Source: Tritrichomonas musculus (lineage: Eukaryota; Parabasalia; Tritrichomonadida; Tritrichomonadidae). From it: a stretch of DNA of 64,000 bases. The stretch is from the NCBI GenBank assembly GCA_039105265.1, contig JAPFFF010000002.1, positions 6,014,001-6,078,000 of the forward strand, read 5' to 3'. A program made the translations under genes and the position numbers. Below the pieces are notes generated by a model. The model was not told the DNA's origin and did not search any database. It saw only the letters and a list, made by a program, of their open reading frames with translations. Positions 8,726 through 19,100 of the stretch are shown in pieces; the stretch's first letter is position 1; the number at the start of each line of letters is the position of its first letter.

Positions 8726-11284
8726 TCATGCTTCTTCTTGAAATATATCAATATCGTATCTGTTTACATTACTTAATTGGTCTTTCTTCTGTGCATTTAG
8801 TTTTTCCTTATATTCGAGATATCCACATTGCTGACCATAGATTTTATCAATCAAGTTGTTGATTATTCGATTATATTCTTCTTTATTTTCTCTTATCTCT
8901 TCTGTTGGTATTTCAGCAGCTAATTGAGTCTTTTCAGCTAGTTTTTGGGGTCTCTGCTTGTCATTCATACTGACATTTACTAAGTATGATAGTATCAATG
9001 ATTCCATTGATTGAATGAAAGCGATTGGCATTCCTTCCCAAGCACTTCTATTAGGATTGAATTCACCGCTTTCAAAGTTAATGACCTTTGACAAATTATT
9101 GATGAATGTTGTCATTCGCTTACCAATCATTTGATTGTACTTTGATTTGTTGATTTTCTTCCATGCCAACCATTGAATGTAATTCATTGGCTGACCACCT
9201 TTTTCAATCTCTTTCTTGACATTGTTATCAAAGTATATACAAAACAGTACATTTGAAACTGAAAGGTATGAAATGATTCTTGTTAATGGTTTGAATTGTG
9301 GGAATAATTGCCAGAAGACTTTCCAAACCTTTGCGAAATAGCTTGACCAATATGATGAAGGGCTTAATCGTTTGCTGACTTTTGGCTTTCCTAAACCGAG
9401 CTCATTGTGATAGAATTCTGTATATTTCTGGATGGTTTCATTTGGATTAATAATATATTCGCCTTTCTCCCAATCTACGGAATCCTTTGATTTATTGAAT
9501 TGTTCATTGAGCCAAACATTGAATGGTTTAGCTTTCCTTTCTTCTGCTGATTTGACAACAGTCTTCCATACTTTCTTATAAGGAGAAGCAAATACAAGTT
9601 TATATCCGTTTATTATTTGTGGCACTCCTTTCTTATCAACTAATACAATATCATCAATCTTATCTCCGTTCAGGTCTGTTATTGCTTCACCATTTGGGTC
9701 CATAGCGTTTGTAGGAAGTAAACGATATTTTGGCTTTCCGTCTTGGTCAAGATGCGTATGACAGTATATTGTTGCTTGGTCTCTGGTTGAGGCGGCAGGA
9801 ATGTATTTGATTCTATAATTACCATTAATGATTAAATCAAGGAAGTTTTGTTTATAGTATGTTGAACTCTTGGCGGGTGATTGAATGTTAAGGTTTGTGA
9901 AATCTCTATCGATGTTTTCAAGAACGGTTGGTGCATCTCTGTCCTCACGCTTACCTCTTACTGTTGCTGCTTTAGCATTTTTAATTAAAGCATTGATTTC
10001 ATCATCAGATATTTTTTGTGCAAATGGATTTCCAGGTTTAAATATTTTTTGATTAAATTCAACTTTATCACCATCAATGAACTTGCCATGCTTCTTTGGT
10101 TTATTTGCTTGTTGAGCGTATTCAGTGAATGTTTGATTGAGGTCATCACCATCTTCTCTATCGAAAACAAATGACTGCGAAAAATCGTCTGCGTCTGTCA
10201 TGACTCTTTTAGATGCTGAAAAATTATTAACAACATCATTTGGTTTCACAAATGGGATTGGTTTAATTGATGGTGGTTTGATTGGTTGTATGACATCAGA
10301 GCCTTTGATAGGTTTTTTATTAATGATTGTGTCAAACACTCTGAAGAATGATGATAAGCCTGTAATTGATTTTCGTTCATTGGTTATATCAATGTTTCTC
10401 TTCATCTTGTCTCTAATAGTTTCAAGTGTTTGATGTAATGCATCAACGTTTTCCTTTGCTTGTTCATCAAGTTTGTTTTGTGGTTTCTTTGCTGCTTCAT
10501 AACATCTTGGTAGTACATTGAGCCATGGTTGATTATAGCCTAATTGCTTGAGCAATTCAATGTCATCATCTAACAAATCATAAGGAGATAACAACAAGGC
10601 TGATAGGTTATCTTCTTCTTCTTCTAGTTCTGGGAAGTTGAATGATATTGATGGTAGGGAATCATCTTGCTCCAAAAAACTTGTATTCATTAATTCATCA
10701 GAATCACTCGGAGTTATGCGTTTTCTTCTTGGTGTTCTTCGTTTACTGCTGTCAGGTGTTGGTTCATGTATGCTTGTTCTCTTTCTTCTTCCTTTGGTGG
10801 CTTGTGGTGTTTGACTCTTTCTCGGTGGTTTGATGGGTGATGAACGAAAACCATCAGAGCTATAATTTAAATCATCGTTGACAACAATATTGAAGTAATT
10901 GATAATTGTATCAAGACTTTTTTTATCTGTTGTGTACTCTCTTAAACTAAGGAATTGATTGCCTTTGCTTTTAATACCAGCATTGATTTTGTTCATCAAT
11001 GAAACAAATCGACGAAACTTGACTTTCATTTCACGAATCTTTCCGACACTTCTTCCTGTATATTCATTGTTTTGTATTTGATACAACAAATTAATTAAAT
11101 CATTGGGGTGTTCTAGTTTGTATGTACTGAGAAACGTTTTCTTAAAATAATCTATCGGGTCCTCTAGTTCATAATCATCATCATCAGGTTTAGATACCTC
11201 ACTGTCAAATATAGTTTCATCATCAATATTGCTCAAATCTAATTCAAAGCTATCAGATGAATTATTTTTGTCTTGTTTTGACAT
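8726..11284 (-). CDS. Polinton large protein, 852 aa, unknown
   Basis: The N-terminus is acidic (SSDSFELDLSNIDDETIFD). A basic Arg/Ser-rich stretch (about 155-200; GRRKRTSIHEPTPDSSKRRT) resembles a bipartite nuclear signal, followed by another acidic low-complexity part. Near residues 540-570 lies DLNGDKIDDIVLVDKKGVPQ, which has the D-x-N-x-D-x-x-x-D spacing of a calcium loop (EF-hand/dockerin type) and continues into INGYKLVFASPYKK. The C-terminal 250 residues are helical and aromatic-rich (YFAKVWKVFWQLFPQFKPLT). Such large proteins recur in Polintons, and terminal-protein or internal virion protein are candidate roles, but nothing here decides. Starts 22 bp from the divergent fibre gene. 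Confidence 0.65.
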   Translation of the reverse strand: MSKQDKNNSSDSFELDLSNIDDETIFDSEVSKPDDDDYELEDPIDYFKKTFLSTYKLEHPNDLINLLYQIQNNEYTGRSVGKIREMKVKFRRFVSLMNKINAGIKSKGNQFLSLREYTTDKKSLDTIINYFNIVVNDDLNYSSDGFRSSPIKPPRKSQTPQATKGRRKRTSIHEPTPDSSKRRTPRRKRITPSDSDELMNTSFLEQDDSLPSISFNFPELEEEEDNLSALLLSPYDLLDDDIELLKQLGYNQPWLNVLPRCYEAAKKPQNKLDEQAKENVDALHQTLETIRDKMKRNIDITNERKSITGLSSFFRVFDTIINKKPIKGSDVIQPIKPPSIKPIPFVKPNDVVNNFSASKRVMTDADDFSQSFVFDREDGDDLNQTFTEYAQQANKPKKHGKFIDGDKVEFNQKIFKPGNPFAQKISDDEINALIKNAKAATVRGKREDRDAPTVLENIDRDFTNLNIQSPAKSSTYYKQNFLDLIINGNYRIKYIPAASTRDQATIYCHTHLDQDGKPKYRLLPTNAMDPNGEAITDLNGDKIDDIVLVDKKGVPQIINGYKLVFASPYKKVWKTVVKSAEERKAKPFNVWLNEQFNKSKDSVDWEKGEYIINPNETIQKYTEFYHNELGLGKPKVSKRLSPSSYWSSYFAKVWKVFWQLFPQFKPLTRIISYLSVSNVLFCIYFDNNVKKEIEKGGQPMNYIQWLAWKKINKSKYNQMIGKRMTTFINNLSKVINFESGEFNPNRSAWEGMPIAFIQSMESLILSYLVNVSMNDKQRPQKLAEKTQLAAEIPTEEIRENKEEYNRIINNLIDKIYGQQCGYLEYKEKLNAQKKDQLSNVNRYDIDIFQEEA

Positions 11285-11306
11285 TGTTTAGTTTCTAATA
11301 AATTGA

Positions 11307-14300
11307 ATGTTTACGATTGAGCAGAGCGGACACATAACAAAAACAAATACTATTGACGGATTGATTAACGAATACATTAAAAGATATGTTGACAATTATG
11401 TTATCAAAGGTGATACATCGAACGGAAACGTAGGAGGTTCAAACGGTCATGGAATCACAGAGGAACAATTGAATGAAGCTGTTAACGGATTGCGTGATTA
11501 TGTTATCAACAATTACGCTTTATCAACTGATATACCTGATGACTTGATTAATGAAGAATCATTGACGACAAAAATAAATGAAGCATTAAAAGGATATGCA
11601 CTGAAGAGTGAAATACCAGAAGTACTCAAAAATAGTGAGTTACAATTGAACATAAAAGAACTATTACCAGACGAAATGTTTCAGAAATTGATGGCTGAAG
11701 ATGTTAAACCATTATCAGCTCAAGCATCAATGTGTTTAACAAGTATAGCAGTTAATGAAGGTTTTCAATCGGCTTTGGATGTTTGTGCCGAACGATATGT
11801 TCCAAAAGATGATTTGAAGAATTACATCACGAGAGATAATTTGAATGTATCAACTGAATACACAATTGAAACTAAGACATATATGTTTCCTAATATAGGT
11901 CCAGTACCAGAAGAATATGAAGAAAACGGAATGGATACATCTCACGTTTTACCGTTCAAAGAAGGAACACATTTGGTTGGTTATAAATTAGACAATAGTG
12001 GTAATATATTCCATTTTGATATCAGATTTAAGACAAATGAATTATATGCTGATGATGAATATAACGTTAAACAACATGAAGCTGAAGGATTTGAAAGTGA
12101 AGGTGAGTATTTTGAATTAGTGTGGGATGAAGTTAGTGGAGCAATTTATGATAGATATCAATACCTTCCAATAACAATAACATTAGCAGAAACAGAAGAA
12201 AGATTAGCATTGAAGAGTGATATACCTGAACCAATTGATTTGACACCGTATTATACTAGTGCACAAGCTGATGAGAAGTTCGTCGATGAGGATGAATTGG
12301 CTTATGAATTGGATAAGTATGAAACGAAAACAGTTGCAGAAGGAAAATATGCAATGAAGAGTGAAATCCCAGAAATTATTGAGGGTCAAACAACAATTCA
12401 ATTCGAAATCGTCAATAATACAATTCCTGATTTGGATTACAACACATATCATGAACTGATTGAGCAATACGGGTTGGATATTGTTTCATCAAACAGTTTT
12501 TATACGGGTCATTATGTTCATGTAGACTATTCGTACAATGACGATGATGACGAACAACCCTCTCAGATAATGCGTATCGAAGGAAGTGATTCAAGTATTT
12601 GGTTTTTGTATGACAGCCATGAATTAATCAATCCAGGAACTGGCGATACACCAGAAGTTTTATCGTGTTCAATTACCAAAACTATCGAACCAACAGACAG
12701 AAACGCTTATTCAGCTAGATATGTGTCGAATACTTATGCATTGAAGACGGATATACCAGAACCAGTTGACTTGACACCGTATTATACTAGTGCACAAGCT
12801 GATGAGAAGTTTGTTGATGAAGATGAATTAGCTTATGAATTAGATAAATATGCATTGAAAACAGATATACCAACAATTCCAACTGATTTGGTTAATGAAT
12901 CTGCATTGAATACTGCATTATACGGAACTGAATTGAATATTGAATATCCGAATCCCGTTCGTGATTATATATTTGTAAAACCATACTTACCAGAAACCGA
13001 TATACATGTGATATTTGATGTTAATTGGGGTTCTAACAAGGATTACATTAACAATATTCAACATTTTGATTTGATATTCAAGCCTTATGAAAAATATATG
13101 AGAGGGTATAGAATGATGTTAGATAATGGATTATCTATTGTATGGTATGACCGTGGCGAATTTATGTTGTGTAATTCAAGTGGCAATACTCAATGGTTAA
13201 TCAACGTCATTAAAGCACAAATCGAATCACCATTTATTAAAACTGCAAATGTTGTTGATGAAAATCCAGAACAAATCACAATTCAATGTACACAGAATGA
13301 AAGTGGTTGTGTAGTTCCTGATGATGATATAAGAAGAGTATTCACAACCAAAAATATTATCGTCAAATTCAAACGAAATGCTGATGATGCATCATATGAA
13401 GAAGTTGAATACGAATACAGTTTATATAAAAGTTTGAATATGATTTACAAATCAACAAGCAATGAATTAATAAATATTAATTATAATACCCATATCGTTT
13501 CATTGAGAGCTGAGGATGATACACTAACCAATATATATGATGCATCTATCACATTAATCCGCAGCCGACCTGTGAATGATGATATGATTACTTCGGTGAA
13601 ATATGTGAATGATAACTTTGCACTGAAGTCAAACGTCATAACAGAAGAACAACTAATAAAAAAATGTGCTATTGATTGCGGACCGATTACAGAGGGCGGT
13701 GAAATATCAATTCATTATCTAAAACTTGAAGATAAGGTAATTAAACTGGAATACATAGTAGGTGATTATGCGCTATGTTTGGAAATAAGAATATTATTCT
13801 ATGATACAACTGGAAATCCTCATAACATTGTTCTTGTATTACATCAAAGAACTGTGTATTTCGACAATTTCAAATTCCCATTCTATTATGAAGACACTGT
13901 TGATATAACATCAGGAAGACCCCTGACATATAATTTCCCAATAGGCGGATATTCTTGGACAACTACTCAGGAATTATTAGATGCTAAACAAATATATTCA
14001 AGATGCATCATGTCCCGAGGTTATTTAGCAAAATATAAGGCTGCTATTTACGGTGCACAATCAAACACAACAATCACACATTACTCGCCGATTGAATCAT
14101 CAATGAACTCTGTTAGTGATTTCGTTGTTGGTTCTCCTGTGTATATGACAGGTAAGGTTTACAAACATGTTGGTGATGAATGGAAACCATCAACAGCAGA
14201 TGATACAACTGATTGTATTTGTAGTGTCAAAACATCAGGAACATGGAAGGAGTATGTCGGTATATGTGTGAGAATCGATGACAAAAATAAATGTATCACA

Positions 14301-14504
14301 TTCGCAAGTCATGGCGATTACATTTGCAAAGTTAATGATTCATCATGTTATTCAATCGGGGATGAGGTGTTTATCGATAATGAAGACAATAAGCTGAAAG
14401 TTCTTTCAGGAGAGACAGCAATAACATCAAAAATAAAACGCATGACTGTTGGAATCATTACAAGTATCATTGATGAAAGAACATTAGCTGTATTCAAAGA
14501 GTAA
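11307..14504 (+). CDS. Polinton tail-fibre-like protein
   Basis: 1,065 residues. It contains repeated modules of the form YALKSDIPEP-DLTPYYTSAQ (near residues 300-340 and 478-517), each followed by ADEKFVDEDELAYELDKY, plus shorter ALKSEIPE/ALKTDIP versions from about residue 70 onward. These are reminiscent of the coiled/triple-helix spacer repeats of phage tail fibres. The C-terminal 150 residues (VGSPVYMTGKVYKHVGDEWK to ITSIIDERTLAVFKE) look like a beta-rich tip domain. It probably forms trimeric vertex spikes that bind the host surface. Similarity to phage fibres is from pattern, so homology remains to be tested. Confidence 0.7.
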   Translation: MFTIEQSGHITKTNTIDGLINEYIKRYVDNYVIKGDTSNGNVGGSNGHGITEEQLNEAVNGLRDYVINNYALSTDIPDDLINEESLTTKINEALKGYALKSEIPEVLKNSELQLNIKELLPDEMFQKLMAEDVKPLSAQASMCLTSIAVNEGFQSALDVCAERYVPKDDLKNYITRDNLNVSTEYTIETKTYMFPNIGPVPEEYEENGMDTSHVLPFKEGTHLVGYKLDNSGNIFHFDIRFKTNELYADDEYNVKQHEAEGFESEGEYFELVWDEVSGAIYDRYQYLPITITLAETEERLALKSDIPEPIDLTPYYTSAQADEKFVDEDELAYELDKYETKTVAEGKYAMKSEIPEIIEGQTTIQFEIVNNTIPDLDYNTYHELIEQYGLDIVSSNSFYTGHYVHVDYSYNDDDDEQPSQIMRIEGSDSSIWFLYDSHELINPGTGDTPEVLSCSITKTIEPTDRNAYSARYVSNTYALKTDIPEPVDLTPYYTSAQADEKFVDEDELAYELDKYALKTDIPTIPTDLVNESALNTALYGTELNIEYPNPVRDYIFVKPYLPETDIHVIFDVNWGSNKDYINNIQHFDLIFKPYEKYMRGYRMMLDNGLSIVWYDRGEFMLCNSSGNTQWLINVIKAQIESPFIKTANVVDENPEQITIQCTQNESGCVVPDDDIRRVFTTKNIIVKFKRNADDASYEEVEYEYSLYKSLNMIYKSTSNELININYNTHIVSLRAEDDTLTNIYDASITLIRSRPVNDDMITSVKYVNDNFALKSNVITEEQLIKKCAIDCGPITEGGEISIHYLKLEDKVIKLEYIVGDYALCLEIRILFYDTTGNPHNIVLVLHQRTVYFDNFKFPFYYEDTVDITSGRPLTYNFPIGGYSWTTTQELLDAKQIYSRCIMSRGYLAKYKAAIYGAQSNTTITHYSPIESSMNSVSDFVVGSPVYMTGKVYKHVGDEWKPSTADDTTDCICSVKTSGTWKEYVGICVRIDDKNKCITFASHGDYICKVNDSSCYSIGDEVFIDNEDNKLKVLSGETAITSKIKRMTVGIITSIIDERTLAVFKE

Positions 14505-15145
14505 ATCAATTGATTGATTTTCATTTTATTTTTGTTCATTTATTTATTAATTCATGATTTCAATACATATCTGGTCAAAGAAGAATTTTTCATTCAAAAA
14601 GTTCTCGAAAAATTTTTCGCTAATATTGCTATAAATGTGTAAACCAATATAGTATATAACCATTTAAATATAAATCTGTAAATGAAAACTATTATTATAC
14701 GGCAATGATATGGCATGATGGGTATTGCGTCTACAGAGACCTTGTAAAGGTGGTAGGTTCGATTCACATACATGACACTTTTCTGTATTATTTTATATAT
14801 TATCCTAGAAAATGTAGAAAGCAACCGCTGGATTCGAAAGATAATAATATAAGAGAGGCAGAATGTACAACCCGTATACATTAAAACAATTCATGAAAAA
14901 AAACTATTATAAATGGTTTCCCACAAAGAACCGTCAAAAAACTAAAAACACTTTAACGTGTTCCCACAAAGAACCGTCAAAATACACCGTACTCTTTACA
15001 TTAATAATCTTTATACATATTACTTTAATAATAACACTGAATGACGGTTCTTTGTGGGTTTTTGCCCCGAAGTTCTATATTTTTTTGTTCAATCAGTGGA
15101 GCGCAAAAATAAAAACATATAAATGTGTCATTTGTTTTTATTCAT
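14505..15145. repeat. Polinton non-coding gap with 17-bp repeats and a tRNA-like relic
   Basis: The only large gap in the element, between convergent genes. CCCACAAAGAACCGTCA occurs at 14920-14936 and 14963-14979, and its exact inverse at 15042-15058, so 14920-15058 has 17-bp inverted ends like a small MITE. At about 14712-14765 (+) is a tRNA-like stretch with an A-box-like TGGCATGATGGG and B-box-like GGTTCGATTC, but acceptor and T stems do not pair. No credible gene. Confidence 0.6.
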
Positions 15146-15910
15146 TCATGATTGAAATTGATTGAAATATTCATCAATGAGTGTGTGTAATTGTTCCAGC
15201 CGTTCATTCTTTATTATAATGTTGCAACCATTGATGGTATAATCATTACGAGGGAAGTTGTTCTTGACAAGTTCTTTAATGTCTTCGTTCGGACTCATTG
15301 CTATAGGTAAATTATCTTTGAATATAAATCTATCATTATCATTGTTATGAGTTGATACAGCTCTGAATGTTCGTTTGTTTCTTCTCACAAGATGAAGAAT
15401 TGTGTTTTCAGCATCATTGGTTTCTTTCCAAATCAAATACTTGTAATTGTGTTCTTTGTTGGATGGTACGAGACGTGGTTTCTTTTGATGCAATTCTTCA
15501 ACCAATTGTTGTCGTTCATGTTCAAAATGTGAATCAAGAAGCTTCATGATATATATTGAATAACGAGGTGAAGCCCACATAGCAACATGATTGACAAGCA
15601 ATCGATGAACATAAAAGCCTCTTATTCCATTTGGTAAATCATCTCGTTTTTCATATAATTTTTCGAGTGGGAGATTTTCCCCAGTCGATAATTCATCAAT
15701 AATATCAATTGTAGATTGGTTTCTGAACCAGTCTTTACATAATTTATTTGATTGACAAGCTGTTATGATTGAATTCATTTGATACATATCATCTTTGATT
15801 GAATGAATGATTCTCAAGCGTTGATTGTATTGAATATATTCATAATCATTATTGATTGGTTGAGTTGTGGCGTTTGTGTTTGTGGCTGCGTTTGTTGTTG
15901 GTGTGCTCAT
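15146..15910 (-). CDS. KilA-N domain protein of the Polinton
   Basis: 254 residues. After a Thr/Asn-rich start comes a helical lead-in (YNQRLRIIHSIKDDMYQMNS), then the KilA-N core at about 65-130: GIRGFYVHRLLVNHVAMWAS followed by PRYSIYIMKLLDSHF, the standard signature of this viral DNA-binding domain. The C-terminal half (KYLIWKETNDAENTILHLVR onward) is a separate alpha/beta part, as in other viral KilA-N proteins. A likely regulator of element gene expression. KilA-N proteins are numerous in trichomonad genomes because of Mavericks (family knowledge). Upstream are two TTTATTTTT boxes and hairpins. Confidence 0.85.
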   Translation of the reverse strand: MSTPTTNAATNTNATTQPINNDYEYIQYNQRLRIIHSIKDDMYQMNSIITACQSNKLCKDWFRNQSTIDIIDELSTGENLPLEKLYEKRDDLPNGIRGFYVHRLLVNHVAMWASPRYSIYIMKLLDSHFEHERQQLVEELHQKKPRLVPSNKEHNYKYLIWKETNDAENTILHLVRRNKRTFRAVSTHNNDNDRFIFKDNLPIAMSPNEDIKELVKNNFPRNDYTINGCNIIIKNERLEQLHTLIDEYFNQFQS

Positions 15911-15991
15911 TGTTTGAATTGCTGATAAAAAATTGATTTAAAAATAAATCAAATCAAAAATAAATGATTTTCATTAATGATTTCCCAGGAG

Positions 15992-16077
15992 TGCAATATT
16001 GCATGCCTGCATTTCATCGGTCGGAATTCTACCCGATGCATTTCCATTAATAATTTTTCTAGGCTCGGAATACCGAG
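15992..16077 (-). promoter_or_regulatory. Palindrome and two hairpins upstream of the KilA-N gene
   Basis: The 211-bp gap between the polymerase 3' end and the KilA-N start holds a perfect palindrome TGCAATATTGCA (15992-16003), a hairpin CATCGG/CCGATG (16015-16038) and a hairpin CTCGG-AATA-CCGAG (16064-16077). They could be a binding site for the KilA-N product, an mRNA 3' signal, or both. Structure is seen; role is inferred. Confidence 0.45.
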
Positions 16078-16121
16078 GGTTGCATTTTCAAGAGGCATTT
16101 TTCTGCTTCTCGCCAATTGGT

Positions 16122-19100
16122 TTAATGATTCTCAATGAAATAATCCTTTGCAGTGAAACCATTGACATAAGGACAACAACAATGATTTGATAATACCAAC
16201 ATTTTTGAATGTGCTGCTGTTAAAGCATTTTTGATTACAGTTATTTTACTCATCAGTTGTGAATTTAATTGAAGGTTTATATTCTTTCCTTTCATTACTG
16301 ATTGCTTTTCAATGACATTTTTGTAATCACTTGATTTGATGTTGTTCTTCTTCAATGAAACACCTTTGAGCTTTAATGAAATTGTTTTGTCATCTGACCA
16401 AATCGTATAACACTTAGCGCACAAAGCAATTTGATTTGCTCCGAACTTTTCTACACAGCATCCGAGAATCTTTTTCTCATCATATACATCATTGATTGCA
16501 GGGTTTGGCATGAAGCTATAAATGTGTTTGTCATAAAATGATTTGTCTTTGATGACGTAATCAAACAACTGGTCAATCGGTTTATTCATATCACCAGCGA
16601 TTGACATGTACAGACTGTCTGTATCGACCGAGTTGAAATGAATTTTATTCATGTCAATGCATTTGTATAGAAAGTCATAAAGGAAAGTCAAATACCAGTA
16701 TTTCGCATTGTCTAATGTCCAAAATGATTCCTGAAGACATGTATTACATTTGAATGAATGAGGTTGTGATTGTATCAAATAACAATCATTTGACAATTTA
16801 CATCCATTGCGATAAGTATCGGATGCTATCAATTGAAAGGCTTTATTTTTATCAACAATTCTGACTTTATTAAAGTTCTCTGAATTCATTCCGTCATATC
16901 CGTAAGATCCGTTCATACTAATCTTGTAAAACTTTTCGTTCCCGTGTGCCTTTCCTGACAATATATCTTGACGCTTCTTCATAAACTCACAAACAAATTG
17001 ATTAAAACCGTCATGTGCCTCGTATAAACTTAAGCTCTTAATGTCATCAACTATAAGTCCGTGGTCGATTAAAAACCATAAATAATAGTTCGAGAACGTC
17101 ATAAATGTACCGCATGTATCAAGCAACATTGTCAGCTTTCTTGTTTCTTTATCTGCTGAATTCAGTTTATTGTCTTTCATATATTTGTACATATAGCTTC
17201 CAATCGTTTGTTCATCATTCATTATATTGATATTTCTAAACACAGGAGGAAAGTTAATCAAATCATTGATTTTATTCTTTGGGCATCTTAATTTGACTTC
17301 AGCTTTGAATATAAACTCAGGGTTTGCATCAAATCGTTTCTTTGATTGAATGATATTCATTGCAGCATTGAATACCTTTTCATTCTTGTTTCCATCTTCA
17401 TCATAAACATCAAATCGTTTTATAAATGAGCCAGGCATGTACATGATTCCTCCGTGATAAGGATTAAATGAATGTTTTACTGAACTGAATGATGAAGGAT
17501 ACAATGAATTGAAATCAATACCAGCAACGTGAGAGACTGTGTTTGAAGTGTCATAGCTAATGATTCTGTCATTAACGGCATCATATTTGAGTTTATTGAT
17601 TAATGTTTGACCTCTGATGTTCACACGATGAAGTACATTTGATAATCCTCCCGTTATGTTCTCTCTCAAATTGTAGTATTCTTTTTCATCAGTTATGAGT
17701 GTTGGCAGGTGATGGAGCTTGCAGAATTTTTTCAATTGTATTTTGGTTCTTGTTATCTTGTCGTCATCACGTTGTCGTAAACGATTACATTCAGCACAAG
17801 CAAGTAAACAGTTATCAATCTGATGTCCTTTGTTGTTATCTATTCTGTCAAGTGTCGGTTTGTTGTTGTAAGTAAAGTGTTCACCACATAAATGACATTT
17901 ACCTGTTTCATTTGATTCATACAATTTCATGAATGCTTCGAAATCCTTTTCACTAACACATTTTGAAATATCTCGTTGATTTTGATTTGATTGAAGCGAT
18001 GAATCGCCTTTTTGCGAGCAAAAATTATGTTTCATGTCTTGCTTTCGATAATTATCACATTTATTTAACCACCATTTCATTGTTGGTTTGAATGTATTCA
18101 TCTTGTTGATGATTTCATAGTCGTTCTTCGGGTTGAAATCTTTGTAAGCAAGAGCATATTTGATACATGAAGCATTCTTTGATAACGAAAGATTGCTAAT
18201 CAAATCAACTTTATATTCAGCATTCATTTGAATAAGGTTGTCAATAGGTTTAATCATCATTTCAACATCATTGTCATTGTATGATAACAAATAATCCCAA
18301 CGTGTTGCAAACCTCTTTGAATCAATCAAATACTCTTCATAATCAGCTTTTGTTAAAGGATTCTTTTGATTGAGATAACTGTAAAAGTCTTCATATTCAA
18401 ATGGTTCACTCTTTGACAACACTTCATTATAATTTTCACTGTTGATTGCTTCATAAGGAAAGACACCTTTCGAACTGTTAGATATACCGCCAAAATCGAT
18501 TCCAAACTGTTTGAGTGTTCCTCCAGCAACAAATGCTTGTGCGTCAATGAACCTCAATCGAATAGGGTACTTTGATGACTTCAATATGAATTGTTTCAAT
18601 GATGTAGCAGTTCCAATCATTCCGCTATCGATTGACCAATGATTTTTAATCAATTGCTCTTTGAATAAGTTTGAATCAAATCGTGATGAATTAAAACCGA
18701 ATACTGTTATTGTTTTCAATGATGAATCTATTTTATTGAGTTCTTCTTCCGATTTATCTTTAATGAATGATTTTAAATGATTCAACTTATCAGCATACAC
18801 ATCACAGCCAGCAACAAATAACCAGTCAATCCATTTGGCAATGAAGTCATTTGTTCTTATATCAAAGTTCTTTGTTATCAATCCTTTATCAAGCTTCACA
18901 CATGATGAAACACTCAAAGGAATCAATCGAGAATTGATAACTGATTTATCACTGACTTTCTTTTCAATCTTTTGTTCCATTGTTTCAAAATCATAAGTGA
19001 TATAATGAATTGTTGGCTTCCATTCAAGTTCATATGAAAGACAATACAAATAAACAGGATTGTTTAAAATGTGTGGACAATATGGTAAAGCTTCTCGTGA

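Noticed and set aside
12204-12594. Minus-strand frames inside the fibre gene
   Set aside because: Reverse readings of the repeat modules; no start context and noise composition.
14594-15165. Two frames of about 100 codons in the Polinton gap
   Set aside because: They run across the 17-bp repeats and the tRNA-like stretch and have noise-like composition.
17777-17905. Intein in the DNA polymerase
   Set aside because: No N-terminal Cys/Ser splice block or C-terminal HN-C/S/T motif around the HNH module, and it is not at a polymerase active-site motif.
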